Below are positions 38,582 through 47,205 of a stretch of 64,000 bases of DNA, piece by piece. The stretch is from positions 85,127 to 149,126 of the forward strand of contig JAFAZX010000103.1 in NCBI GenBank assembly GCA_019239425.1. Direction: 5' to 3'. This DNA comes from Acidobacteriota bacterium. Lineage in GTDB: Bacteria; Acidobacteriota; Blastocatellia; Pyrinomonadales; Pyrinomonadaceae. The notes under the pieces are model-generated. The model had not been told where the DNA came from. It made no database searches and worked only from the letters and a program-made list of their open reading frames with translations. Both the position numbers and the translations under genes were made by a program. Within the stretch, counting starts at the first letter, position 1; the number at the start of each line of letters is the position of its first letter.

Positions 38582-39814
38582 ATGATTCGGCCGTCGAGTA
38601 GAACCGCGCAGTTCAGTTACGCCATCCGCAACATCGTCGGGGCCGCGGAGGAGCGCGAGCGCTCGGGCCGCTCCGTCATCTACCTCAACATCGGCGACCC
38701 GCAGGCTTACGGCTTCCGCCCGCCCGCGCACGTCGTCGAGGCCGCCGCCCGCGCCGTCAGCGAGCGCTTCACCGGCTACGAGCATTCGTCGGGCCTGAAG
38801 GAGGCGCGCGAGGCGGTCGCGCGCTACGCCACGGCGCTCGGCGCCGAGACCGCGCCCGCGGAGGTCTTGATGACGGCCGGCGCGTCCGAGGCCGCAGACC
38901 TCCTGCTGACGGCCCTGGTCGAAGAGGGCGAAGAGGTGCTCGTCCCCGCGCCCGGCTACCCGCTCTACCCGGCCATCCTCAAGCGGCTCGGCGCGCGACC
39001 GCGCTACTACACGCTCGACCCGCGCGCGGGCTGGCTGCCCTCGCCCGAAGAGGTCGAGTCTCTAATTGGCGAGCGCACGCGCGCCATCGTCCTCATCAAC
39101 CCGAACAACCCGACCGGCTCGATCACCGACGACGAGACGACCCGCAGACTTTTAAGGATCGCGGAGCGGCGCGGGCTGCTCGTCATCGCCGACGAGGTCT
39201 ACCGCGAACTCTGCTTCGGGGACGCGCCCGCGCCGGCCTCGGCGCTCGCGGCCGGTTCGGACGCGGCGGTCGTCACGCTGGAGAGCCTCTCGAAGACGCA
39301 TATGGTGCCGGGCTGGCGCGTGGGCTGGATGCGCTTCACGAACGCGGGCCGGATGCCTGAACTCGCGCGCGCCGTCCACCGCCTCGCGAGCGGGCGGCTC
39401 TGCTCGCCCACGCCCGCGCAGTACGCCGTGCGCCCCGCGCTCGAAGGCGACCGCGCGTTCCTCGACGACTTCATGCGCGAGATCAGAAGGCGGCGCGACT
39501 TCGTCCTGACTTCCGTCGCCAACGTCGAAGGCCTCTCGTGCGTCGAGCCGGCGGCGGCCTTCTACGCGATGATCCGCGCGGACGACCCCGAGCACCGCCC
39601 GGACGAGCGCTTCGTGCTCGACCTGCTCAAAGAGACGGGCGTGCTCGTCGTCCACGGCTCGGGCTTCGGCGCAGACCCCGCGTCGTGCCACTTCCGCCTC
39701 GTCTACCTCCCCGACGTGGACGTACTGGCCGATGTCTTCCGACGCGTCGCCTCCTTCATGCACGCAAAGACGATTAACCACAGAGACACAGAGGCACAGC
39801 TTGTTGAAGGCTAA
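38582..39814 (+). CDS. Class I/II PLP aminotransferase, alanine/aspartate (AlaA/AspC-like) type
   Basis: The 410-aa fold-type I aminotransferase has YLNIGDPQAYGF, the PLP-binding region TAGASEAADLLL, VLINPNNPTGSITDDE, VIADEVYRELCF and the catalytic Lys in LESLSKTHMVPGWRVGWM near 238. GDP-x-x-YGF near the start is typical of AlaA-like alanine aminotransferases; tyrosine or aspartate specificity cannot be excluded. ATG 38582 follows GGGGTGCAGG and starts the homologous region; the track extension translates a palindrome. The last residues (INHRDTEAQLVEG) come from an ACACAGAG repeat arm and are not part of the family. Confidence 0.88.
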   Translation: MIRPSSRTAQFSYAIRNIVGAAEERERSGRSVIYLNIGDPQAYGFRPPAHVVEAAARAVSERFTGYEHSSGLKEAREAVARYATALGAETAPAEVLMTAGASEAADLLLTALVEEGEEVLVPAPGYPLYPAILKRLGARPRYYTLDPRAGWLPSPEEVESLIGERTRAIVLINPNNPTGSITDDETTRRLLRIAERRGLLVIADEVYRELCFGDAPAPASALAAGSDAAVVTLESLSKTHMVPGWRVGWMRFTNAGRMPELARAVHRLASGRLCSPTPAQYAVRPALEGDRAFLDDFMREIRRRRDFVLTSVANVEGLSCVEPAAAFYAMIRADDPEHRPDERFVLDLLKETGVLVVHGSGFGADPASCHFRLVYLPDVDVLADVFRRVASFMHAKTINHRDTEAQLVEG

Positions 39815-39857
39815 AGATTAGGCTGTATCTTAGCTGTGTCTCTGTGCCTCTGTGGTG
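39776..39857. repeat. Inverted octanucleotide repeat, ACACAGAG family (copy 5), entering the aminotransferase gene
   Basis: The arms 39776-39801 and 39832-39857 pair with A/G differences. The left arm is translated as the tail NHRDTEAQ of the aminotransferase. Confidence 0.9.
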
Positions 39858-39879
39858 AAGTCCTTCTGAAGTACACTCA

Positions 39880-40599
39880 ATGCATCGCGAATATCAACGC
39901 TGGCACAGCCCCAGCCTCGACCGTGACATGGAGCTGCTCGTCGTCGGCCACGCGGGCGCGCCCGTGCTCGTCTTCCCGACCTCGAAGGGGAAGTTCTACG
40001 AGTGGGAAGACCGAGGGATGCTGGGGCTTCTGCGCCGGCAGGTCGAAGAGGGGTGGCTCCAGTTCTACTGCGTGGACAGCGTGGACGCCGAGAGCTGGTA
40101 CTGCCGCCGGGCGCACCCGGGCGCGCGCGCGTACCGGCAGACGCAGTACGACCGTTATCTCTCCCAGGAAGTCCTGCCGCTCGTCCGGCACCGGAATTCG
40201 AATCGTTTCCTCATGACCGTCGGCGCGAGCTTCGGCGCGTACCACGCGATGAGCTTCGGGCTCAAGCACCCGGAGGCCGTCCGCCGCGTCATCGGCCTGA
40301 GCGGCGTCTACGACATACGCCGCTGGGCCGGCGGCTTCGAGGGCGAGCACGTCTACCTCAACAACCCCGTCCAGTTCGTCGAAGGCGAGCACGACCCGAA
40401 CCGCCTCTCGCTCCTTCACAGCATGGACATCATCATGGCCTCGGGGCGCGAAGACCCTCTCATCGGCAGCGCCCGCGAGATGTCCCGCGTCCTCTGGTCG
40501 AAAGGCATTGGCAACGCCCTGCGCGAATGGGACGGCTGGGCGCACGACTGGGACTACTGGCGCCGCATGCTGACGCTCTACATCGACGGGCACGATTGA
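39880..40599 (+). CDS. Putative esterase of alpha/beta-hydrolase fold
   Basis: The 239-aa protein has an alpha/beta-hydrolase core related to the PF00756 esterase family. The nucleophile elbow is GASFGAYHAMSFGLKHPE (Ser near 118), and the end has GWAHDWDYWRRML, where the His likely completes the triad. Length is short and there is no signal peptide, so it is cytoplasmic. Related small esterases sit next to biosynthetic genes in many soil bacteria without a known substrate. It starts 22 bases after the palindromic repeat. Natural substrate unknown. Confidence 0.78.
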   Translation: MHREYQRWHSPSLDRDMELLVVGHAGAPVLVFPTSKGKFYEWEDRGMLGLLRRQVEEGWLQFYCVDSVDAESWYCRRAHPGARAYRQTQYDRYLSQEVLPLVRHRNSNRFLMTVGASFGAYHAMSFGLKHPEAVRRVIGLSGVYDIRRWAGGFEGEHVYLNNPVQFVEGEHDPNRLSLLHSMDIIMASGREDPLIGSAREMSRVLWSKGIGNALREWDGWAHDWDYWRRMLTLYIDGHD

Positions 40600-40602
40600 A
40601 AG

Positions 40603-40681
40603 AAAGGATGAAGGCGGAAGGATGAAGGATGAAGGTCAGGCCCTCTTCCCTTCATCCTTCATCCTTCCGCCTTCATCCTTT
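40603..40681. repeat. Perfect inverted heptanucleotide repeat, GGATGAA family
   Basis: The arms 40603-40635 and 40649-40681 are exact 33-base complements of GGATGAA/GGCGGAA units with a 13-base loop. It lies between convergent genes, and the right arm contains the TGA of the GH5 fusion gene. Confidence 0.95.
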
Positions 40682-42598
40682 CCTCTTCCGGCTCTTCTCT
40701 AAATCCTTACCTGTAGATTTGATTATCTTCCACGTGCTCAGGTCGGAGTCGAAGACGCTGTTGAGGCCCTGCTCTTCCATGGGCGGGTCGCCGGTGTAGT
40801 CGTCGCCTTCCTTCCAGAAGGTCTGCCCTTTGACGGGGCGCGCGCCGCCGCCGAAGGCCCAGAAGTTCGCGCCGGCGACGTGGCCGCCCGCGGCGGCCTG
40901 GCGCGTGAGCACGTCGAAGACTTTGGCGTAGAGGCCGTCGCGCAGGGTGGTCGGGGCCGCGGGGTCGAAGGAGTGCCCGTCGCGCGGGAGTCCGAACTCT
41001 TCGAGGACGAGCGGCTTGCCCAGCTTCTCGGCGACGCGCAGGTGCTCTTCGACGTAGGCGAGCGTCTTCTCGACGACGCCCGCGTAGTCGGCCGCGACCT
41101 CCTCGCCCTTGAACCAGCCCCAGTTCTTCGGCCAGATGTGGATGGTCAGGTAGTCGATGTTCGGGTCGTCGTGTATCTCTTCGAAGAGCTTGAGGTCGTC
41201 GGTGCCCATGCGCCCCTCGTGGCCGACGACGACGAGGTGGTTCCTGTCCTTCGACTTAATCATCGCCGCCGCGTCGGCGACCCAGCGCCTGTATGCCTCG
41301 GCCGCCGCGGGCCGCATCGGGCGCGGCTCGTTCGCCAGTTCCCAGGCCATGATGGCGGGGTCTTCGGCGTACTTACGTTTGCTGTACCTGTTGACTCTGT
41401 CCAGCAGAAAGTTGACCTGCTTGGCGTACGCGGCGGTGCAGGGCGCGCAGCCGTAGAACTGCGAGACCACGTCGCGCTGCTCGTCCCAGTTGAGCTTGCG
41501 CGTCCACATCTCCTCGGGCACCTTGCCGTTCCAGATGAGGTACTGCTGGAAGCCGCCGCTCCACTCCCAGTTGTTGCTGAGGAAGACGACGGCCTTGAGT
41601 CCGCGCTTGCCCATCTCGTAGAGGACGAGGTCGAGGCCGTCGAGCACCGACTCGTCGAACTCGCCCTGTGCGGGCTGGAGCGGCGGCCCGACGCGCCGGA
41701 CGCCGTTAATCAGCCCCGCGCCCTCCGCCCCTGCGAGCAGACGCAGGTTCGTCACGCCGTTCGCCTTCAGGAAGTCCAGCTCCCTGCGCAGACGTTCGGC
41801 CCCGCGCCTCTCGTCCTTCATTAAACCGAGCAGGCTCCCGTACCAGTAGTTCGCGCCGACGTAGTAGTAGGGTTTGTCTTTCAGATAAAGCTGGTGCCCC
41901 TTGACCGTCACGAACGAGGGCCTGGCCGACGCGCGCGCCGGGGACGTCAACGACGAGGCGCCCGCCAACGCCAACAGCAGAGCCGCCCTCACGCCGTCGC
42001 GCCCGCGCCCCGTGAAGAAGTCGCGCGCCGCCGCGAGCATCTTGCGGATGCGCCCGAAGACCTTCGGCATCAGCCAGAAGAAGAGGACGAGGAACGCGGC
42101 CACAAAGAAGAGCGCGACCAGGGGCGCGACGACCGACAGCACCGCGCCGCCTATCGCGACGACGTCCTCGACGACCGAGAGAACCCAGTTCGACACGGGC
42201 TCCGGGCTCAGGTTGGCCGCCGCGCGCACCGTCGCCTTCGTCCCGTGCGAAGAGAGCGCGACGCCCCCGCCCAAAAGGAACGCCAGCACCTGCACGGTCG
42301 GGTCGAGCTCGTTCGTCGCGGCGTACGCCAGCACCGCGCCCGCCGGCACGCGGATGAACGTGTGCACCGCGTCCCAGACGGTGTCGACGTACGGCACCTT
42401 GTCGGCGAAGAACTCGACGCAGTAGAGGCCGACGGCGACGCCGATGATCCACCAGTTGTCGAGCGCGTGCAGCCCGCCCGGCAGGCGCACCAGCTTGAAG
42501 TGCTCCAACAGCCCGAGCACCGCCACGGTCGCGTACAGGTTGATGCCCGAAGTCCAAGCCGCGCCGGCCGCGAGGCCGAGGATTTGAATCAGGTTCAT
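40673..42598 (-). CDS. DUF4126 membrane domain fused to GH5 endo-beta-1,4-mannanase
   Basis: The 641-aa frame is open throughout. Residues 1 to about 200 are a DUF4126 membrane domain (MNLIQILGLAAGAAWTSGIN, VGLYCVEFFADKVPYVD) with several hydrophobic helices. A hydrophobic stretch RAALLLALAGASSLTSPARA, looking like a former signal peptide, joins it to a GH5 barrel (about 220-640). The barrel has YYYVGANYWYGSLLG, acid/base Glu in MAWELANEPRPM near 422, NIDYLTIHIWPKNWGWF and nucleophile Glu in LVLEEFGLPRDG near 533. It resembles GH5_7 mannanases. GTG 41992 could start GH5 separately with its own signal peptide, the upstream frame simply lacking a stop. ATG 42598 abuts a repeat and has no Shine-Dalgarno. 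Confidence 0.75.
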   Translation of the reverse strand: MNLIQILGLAAGAAWTSGINLYATVAVLGLLEHFKLVRLPGGLHALDNWWIIGVAVGLYCVEFFADKVPYVDTVWDAVHTFIRVPAGAVLAYAATNELDPTVQVLAFLLGGGVALSSHGTKATVRAAANLSPEPVSNWVLSVVEDVVAIGGAVLSVVAPLVALFFVAAFLVLFFWLMPKVFGRIRKMLAAARDFFTGRGRDGVRAALLLALAGASSLTSPARASARPSFVTVKGHQLYLKDKPYYYVGANYWYGSLLGLMKDERRGAERLRRELDFLKANGVTNLRLLAGAEGAGLINGVRRVGPPLQPAQGEFDESVLDGLDLVLYEMGKRGLKAVVFLSNNWEWSGGFQQYLIWNGKVPEEMWTRKLNWDEQRDVVSQFYGCAPCTAAYAKQVNFLLDRVNRYSKRKYAEDPAIMAWELANEPRPMRPAAAEAYRRWVADAAAMIKSKDRNHLVVVGHEGRMGTDDLKLFEEIHDDPNIDYLTIHIWPKNWGWFKGEEVAADYAGVVEKTLAYVEEHLRVAEKLGKPLVLEEFGLPRDGHSFDPAAPTTLRDGLYAKVFDVLTRQAAAGGHVAGANFWAFGGGARPVKGQTFWKEGDDYTGDPPMEEQGLNSVFDSDLSTWKIIKSTGKDLEKSRKRKG

Positions 42599-42693
42599 GG
42601 GTGTTGGGTGCTGGGTGCTGGGTGTTAGGTGTTGGGTGTTAGGTGCTGGGTTCTGAGTTTTGGTTTTAACCAGCACCCAGCACCCAGCACCCC
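42599..42693. repeat. Inverted heptanucleotide repeat, GGGTGCT family (copy 1)
   Basis: The left arm (from 42599) has about eight GGGTGCT/GGGTGTT/AGGTGTT units; the right arm (42668-42693) is shorter (CCCAGCA units). The DUF4126-GH5 start codon directly touches it, and the DUF4159 stop codon abuts its other end. Confidence 0.9.
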
Positions 42694-43593
42694 TCAGTGG
42701 CTCATCGCGTAGACGACGACGTTGATGCCGACCTTGTAGGCGGCGAGGCCGTACTTGACTGGGTAGCGCGGGTCGTTGATCCACTCCCAGGCGTCGCCGA
42801 GGTCGGAGTTGCGCGAGAAGAAGGCGACGAGGCGCCCGCGCTTGTCCTCGATGCCCATGTAGTAGGGCGTGACGCCGCCCTTCTCCGACGTGACGCCGCG
42901 CATCGCGTTGTAGATGTTCGGCACCTGCACGGCCTCCGTGATGTCGAGGTAGGAGTGGAAGATGGGGTGCGTGAGCGGCAGCTCCTTCGGCTCCAAATCG
43001 GGGAAGACCTTCTTCATCTGCTCGACGACGTTGTCCCACTCGGCCGTGCCCCAGAAGTCGTCGAAGAACATGAAGCCGCCGCGCGCGACGTACTCGCGCA
43101 GCCGCGCCGCCTCCTCCTCGTTCAGCTCAAGGTAGCCGGGCTCGACGAAGTAGATGAGCGGGTAGTCGAACAGCTTCTCGTCCATGATCTCGACCTGCAC
43201 GGGGCGCTGGGAGACGTTGAGGTTCGTGCCCGCCCACTCGCGCAACCCGACGCTGAAGTGGTCGTCGGCCTCGGGGAAGTCGGTCGCCCAAGACCCGCCC
43301 CAACGTCTGCCGTACCCCGAGGGCGAGCGGTAGATGGTGCGAGTGAAGATGAACTCGCCCGTCGGCTCCGAAGCGCCCGCGCGCCCCATCTGCGTCGGCT
43401 CCTGCGCGCGCGGCGCGCGGCGGCGCGGGCTCACCGTGCCGAAGGGGGGCAGGCCGCCGAAGGGCGAGCCGGACTGGACTTGCGGCCCCGTTTCGGGAGG
43501 CATCTGCGCCCTCACGGGGAAGAGCGCCAGCGCGACGAGCAGCAGAGGGAGCCCCGCGCGCAGCCGTCTCAAATTTGAAATTTCAAATCTCAA
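42694..43593 (-). CDS. DUF4159 protein, exported
   Basis: The 299-aa protein matches DUF4159, found with MoxR/VWA gene sets. It has a signal-like N-terminus (LPLLLVALALFPVRAQ), a Pro/Gly-rich linker, and a flavodoxin/GATase-like core with FIFTRTIYRSPSGYGRRWGG, TDFPEADDHFSVGLREWAGT and DYPLIYFVEPGYLELNEEEAARLREYVARGGFMFFDDFWG. Function is unknown; the family may bind a ligand next to VWA proteins. TTG 43593 has AGGGGG upstream but both lie within or beside the AATTTGA repeat, so the first residues (RFEISNLRRL) are repeat-encoded. TTG 43572 is an alternative. Confidence 0.82.
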   Translation of the reverse strand: MRFEISNLRRLRAGLPLLLVALALFPVRAQMPPETGPQVQSGSPFGGLPPFGTVSPRRRAPRAQEPTQMGRAGASEPTGEFIFTRTIYRSPSGYGRRWGGSWATDFPEADDHFSVGLREWAGTNLNVSQRPVQVEIMDEKLFDYPLIYFVEPGYLELNEEEAARLREYVARGGFMFFDDFWGTAEWDNVVEQMKKVFPDLEPKELPLTHPIFHSYLDITEAVQVPNIYNAMRGVTSEKGGVTPYYMGIEDKRGRLVAFFSRNSDLGDAWEWINDPRYPVKYGLAAYKVGINVVVYAMSH

Positions 43594-43602
43594 ATTTCAA
43601 AT
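43571..43602. repeat. AATTTGA/AATTTCA heptanucleotide repeat spanning the DUF4159 start
   Basis: About four and a half units of 7 bases, self-complementary. It fills the gap between the large DUF4175-like gene and DUF4159 and provides the latter's start codon. Confidence 0.85.
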
Positions 43603-43608
43603 CCCCCT

Positions 43609-46600
43609 TCACCTCCGGCCGCCCTGCGAGAGACGGCGGTAGTACTCTTCGACCGACTTGCGGTAGCGGCCGGGCGCGGCGCCCTCGTCGCCGAGCCGCA
43701 GGTTCGTGCGGCCGAGCTGCTCGCGCAGCCGCTTGCTCAGCTCAAGCTCAAGCTGCCGCAGAGGGTCTATGACCGCGGCCTTGAGCGACGCGGCGGTCTG
43801 CGCCTCGCCCTCCATGCTTCCGTCGGCGATGCCGCGCAACCGTTCGATGACCCCGCCGAGTTCCCTGCCCCCCGAACTGCCGCCCCACTCGCGGCGCAGG
43901 CCCTCGGCGTCGCGCAGGCGCTCGCGCAGTTCCGAGGCGAGCTGGCGCGCGTCGTCCGTGCCCGTGCCGGAGATGACGTCGCCGCCGCGTCCGCCGCCGC
44001 CACCACCGCCGCCGGACTGTTGCGCAGACTGCTGCGAGCGCGAGCCCTTCTGCCCGCCCTGCCCCTGCTGCCCGAGCTGCGACTGTTGAGAAGACTGCTC
44101 ACTTCCTTGCTGCCCCTGACGGCCTCCCGCCTGCCGTCCTCCCTGCGACTGTTGCTGCCCGCCCTGCGACTGCTGCCGCTGACCGCGGCCCTCGCGGCGC
44201 GAGCGTTCTTCGAGCTTGCGGCGCAGAGAGTCGAGGTCGTCCGCGAGCTGGCGCGTGCGGTCGAGCGCCTCTTCGGCCCCGTTGCCGGATGACTGACGCC
44301 CGGCCGCGGCCTCCGCCTCCTGCAGGCGCTCGGACATCTCGCCCAGGCCCTGCTGCGCCGCGCGCCCCGCTTCGCGCGCGGACTCGGGCCTCCCCTGTTC
44401 GGCGCCGCGCGAGCCCTCGCGTACGCGCTCGGCCACGCGGTTACGCCGGAGCGCGTCGGCCGCCTCGCTCAGACGGCGGGCCGCCGCCTGCTGCTTGCCC
44501 TCGCCGAGCGAGCGCGCCGTCTGGCGCACGTCCTCTTCGAGGTTGTTGACCGAGTCGGCCAGGGCCTGCTCGCGCTCGGCCAGGCGCTCGCGCGCCCCGC
44601 GCGAAGACTCCTCCCCCTGCTGCCCCTGTTGAGAACCTTGAGGGCCGCGGCGCGCGAGCTGTTCCGCCTCGCGCGAGAGTTCGCGCTGTCGCGCCGCCGC
44701 CTCGGCCGCGCGCTGACGCAGGTTGCCAATCTCCTGCTGCTGCCCCTGCTGCCCCGCAGACCCGCCGCCTCTCATCTGTTGCAGACGGCGTTGCGCCTGC
44801 CGCATCCGTTCGAGCGCGCGCTCGCCCTGCGCGATTGAGTCCTGCTGGCCGCCCTTCGAAGAGGACTGCGCGCGTTGCAGGTCGTCGGCCGCCTGATCCA
44901 TCTGACGGCTCAGCTCCTGCATCCTCGCGTCGCGCCGCTCGCGCGAGAGTCTTTCGAGTTCGCGCGCGGCCCTGCGCGCCTCCTCGACCATGTCCTGCTG
45001 CTGCCGCTCGCTGCCACCGCCGCTGCTGTTGCGCGGCTGCCCCTGTTGGGCCTGCTGCCGCCTGCGCTGCTCTTCGAGCGCGCGCTCCTGCCTGCGCGCG
45101 AGTTCTTCCAGACGCCGCTCGGCCTCGGACTTCGCCTGCTCCTGCCGCTGCCTCTGCTCCCGGTTGAGCGTCTCGTACTGGTTCTTCATCTTGTCGAGTT
45201 CGAGCTCCATCAGGTCGGAAAGCTCCCTCGACTCGCGCCCGCCGCCCCCGCCGCCGCTCTGGTTGCCGAAGGCGACCTGCATCTCCCGGACGATGGCGTC
45301 GGCCGAGAGCAGGCGCTGCAGCGCGCGCTGCTCGGGCGGCAGGGCGTCGCGGCCCGCCTGCTTACGCAGAGGGGGCGGCGCGCCCTCCATCTCGCGCGCG
45401 GCCGCGCGCAGGTCTTCGGCCATGCGCGAAAGCTCCTCGCGCCCCTCCAACTGCTCGCCCATGCGCCGCCGCACGCGCTCGAGGAATTCGAGCGTGTCGG
45501 CCTTCAACTTCTCCTGTCCCCCTGCGACGGCCTCGTAGCCGTCCGCGCGCTCCTGCGGCGTGTAGCGCTGCCCCTCGCGCATCAAGCGGTGCGTCGCGGC
45601 GATCAGCTCCTTCTGCCGGCGCGTCAAGGCGTTCTGATCCTGGTCGGCGCCCTCGCCCTGCCCGCCGCCGCCCTGCTGCTGCTGCGACTGCGACTGCTTG
45701 TACTGCATCTCGAACGGTTTGACTTCGATGAAGTAGATGTCGCTCGTCGTCTCGTTCGAGGCGTCGCGCGCCTTCGCGTAGTAGGAGATGAAGTCGCCGG
45801 GCTTGAGCTTGAACTCTTCGATGAAGAAGGTGTGCGTGCCCGTCAAGCTCCGCGCCGCGTCGCGGCTGAGGTCTTGCAGGTTGACCTTCTGCTCCTCGCC
45901 CCCGTTGACCGAGAAGAAGAGCTCGATGCTCGCGACGCCGAAGTCGTCCTCGGCGCGCGCCTGCGTGAAGACCTCTTCGAGGTTCGTCGCCTTCGTGTCT
46001 CTGCCGGGGCGTTCGAACGAGACGGTCGGCGGCGTGTCTTCGAGCGCCGTCACGTCGAACTCGTTCGAGCCGCGGTAAGTCTCGCCGTCGAGGCTCGTCA
46101 GCTCGACGAAGTAGCTCGTGTCGCCCGTCACCGTCAGCGCGCCGACGAAGTCCGACCCGGCGGCCTTCATCTCAGCCTTGCGCCCGTCCGCGAAGACGAT
46201 GCGCGCCGCGCGCGCCCTGCCCGAGAGGCGCGCCGTCACGGTCACGACCGTCCCCTTCAAAGCCGCCACGTCGCCGCCGTCTTCGACCGCCTTCGCGGGC
46301 AGGCGCGAGAAGGCCGGGAAGTTGAGGACGAGGTCGAGCTGTTTGACGAACGGCAGGTCTACGACTTCGAGCTTGAAGACCTCGGAACGGACGCCCTCGG
46401 ACTCGACGAAGTACTCGGCCGACTCCTGCACGTTGGGCAGGGAGAGCTGGAACTCGCCGCGCGCCTTCGCCTGCTCCATCGCCTGCCCCTGCCAGGCGTC
46501 CTCGCCCGCGCCGGCCGCGCGCGTAAACAGCGAAGCCATCTCCGCGTCGAAGCCCGCGAGCGCCGCCTTGATCTCCTGGTCAGAACCCTTCGGCACGCGC

Positions 46601-47205
46601 GTCGTGCCCGGCTTGACCTTGATGGCGCGCGCGTCGGCCTCGGCCGCCAGGCCCGTCGGCGCGACCAACTGCGCCAGCCCCGCGGAGACGCCGCGCGGCC
46701 CCCACTTCAAGACGCCCGCGAAGAACAGGAGGCTCATGAGTGCCGCCGCGCCGTACGCCGCCAGCGCGCGACGGCTGAACACGCGGTCTAAATCCACGCC
46801 CGCGGCCGCGCCGTCCGCGTCCGACCTCAACCTTTCGAGCAGCGCGCGCGAGACGCGACGCGACTCTTCACCCTCCGCGAACTCGACGGCCGTGACGAGC
46901 CTGTCCTCCGTCCCGCGCGCGCGCTCCTCTATGAAGCGCGCCAGCCGCGCGTCCGCAACGCGACGCGCCAGCGGCCGCACCAGCGAGAAGTACGCGGCCG
47001 AGACGAACGCGACCAAGGCCCCCGCGCGCAGCGCCAGCAGAGCGCCCTCACTCCCCCTGTAGCGGTACGCCGCCCACCCCAACAAAAGCAGCACGCACGC
47101 GCCCAACCCCACACAGACCGCCGCCCCGCGCAGCGCAATCAACAGACGCCGCCGCCGCCGCGCCCTCGCGAGGAGTTTCTGAAGTTGTCCGACTTCGTAA
47201 GTCAT
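43609..47205 (-). CDS. Large DUF4175-like membrane protein with Gln-rich coiled-coil region
   Basis: The 1198-aa protein has three predicted membrane segments in the first 170 residues (LLIALRGAAVCVGLGACVLL, ALRAGALVAFVSAAYFSLVR and YGAAALMSLLFFAGVL). Ig-like regions follow (about 190-500: VKPGTTRVPKGSDQEIKAAL, VSFERPGRDTKATNLEEVFTQ). A very long highly charged Gln/Arg/Glu coiled-coil part (about 520-1060) has many RQQ and Q-runs. The C-terminus (QLASELRERLRDAEGLRREWG ... LGDEGAAPGRYRKSVEEYYRRL) is characteristic of this family. It accompanies MoxR-type ATPases and VWA proteins and probably acts in an envelope complex. Its ATG overlaps the preceding gene's TGA by four bases. Biochemical function is unknown. 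Confidence 0.8.
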   Translation of the reverse strand: MTYEVGQLQKLLARARRRRRLLIALRGAAVCVGLGACVLLLLGWAAYRYRGSEGALLALRAGALVAFVSAAYFSLVRPLARRVADARLARFIEERARGTEDRLVTAVEFAEGEESRRVSRALLERLRSDADGAAAGVDLDRVFSRRALAAYGAAALMSLLFFAGVLKWGPRGVSAGLAQLVAPTGLAAEADARAIKVKPGTTRVPKGSDQEIKAALAGFDAEMASLFTRAAGAGEDAWQGQAMEQAKARGEFQLSLPNVQESAEYFVESEGVRSEVFKLEVVDLPFVKQLDLVLNFPAFSRLPAKAVEDGGDVAALKGTVVTVTARLSGRARAARIVFADGRKAEMKAAGSDFVGALTVTGDTSYFVELTSLDGETYRGSNEFDVTALEDTPPTVSFERPGRDTKATNLEEVFTQARAEDDFGVASIELFFSVNGGEEQKVNLQDLSRDAARSLTGTHTFFIEEFKLKPGDFISYYAKARDASNETTSDIYFIEVKPFEMQYKQSQSQQQQGGGGQGEGADQDQNALTRRQKELIAATHRLMREGQRYTPQERADGYEAVAGGQEKLKADTLEFLERVRRRMGEQLEGREELSRMAEDLRAAAREMEGAPPPLRKQAGRDALPPEQRALQRLLSADAIVREMQVAFGNQSGGGGGGRESRELSDLMELELDKMKNQYETLNREQRQRQEQAKSEAERRLEELARRQERALEEQRRRQQAQQGQPRNSSGGGSERQQQDMVEEARRAARELERLSRERRDARMQELSRQMDQAADDLQRAQSSSKGGQQDSIAQGERALERMRQAQRRLQQMRGGGSAGQQGQQQEIGNLRQRAAEAAARQRELSREAEQLARRGPQGSQQGQQGEESSRGARERLAEREQALADSVNNLEEDVRQTARSLGEGKQQAAARRLSEAADALRRNRVAERVREGSRGAEQGRPESAREAGRAAQQGLGEMSERLQEAEAAAGRQSSGNGAEEALDRTRQLADDLDSLRRKLEERSRREGRGQRQQSQGGQQQSQGGRQAGGRQGQQGSEQSSQQSQLGQQGQGGQKGSRSQQSAQQSGGGGGGGGRGGDVISGTGTDDARQLASELRERLRDAEGLRREWGGSSGGRELGGVIERLRGIADGSMEGEAQTAASLKAAVIDPLRQLELELSKRLREQLGRTNLRLGDEGAAPGRYRKSVEEYYRRLSQGGRR

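Noticed and set aside
44875-46791. 638-aa plus ORF in the DUF4175-like region
   Set aside because: Antisense of the Gln/Arg-rich coiled-coil; leucine-rich composition results from complementing CAG-type codons.
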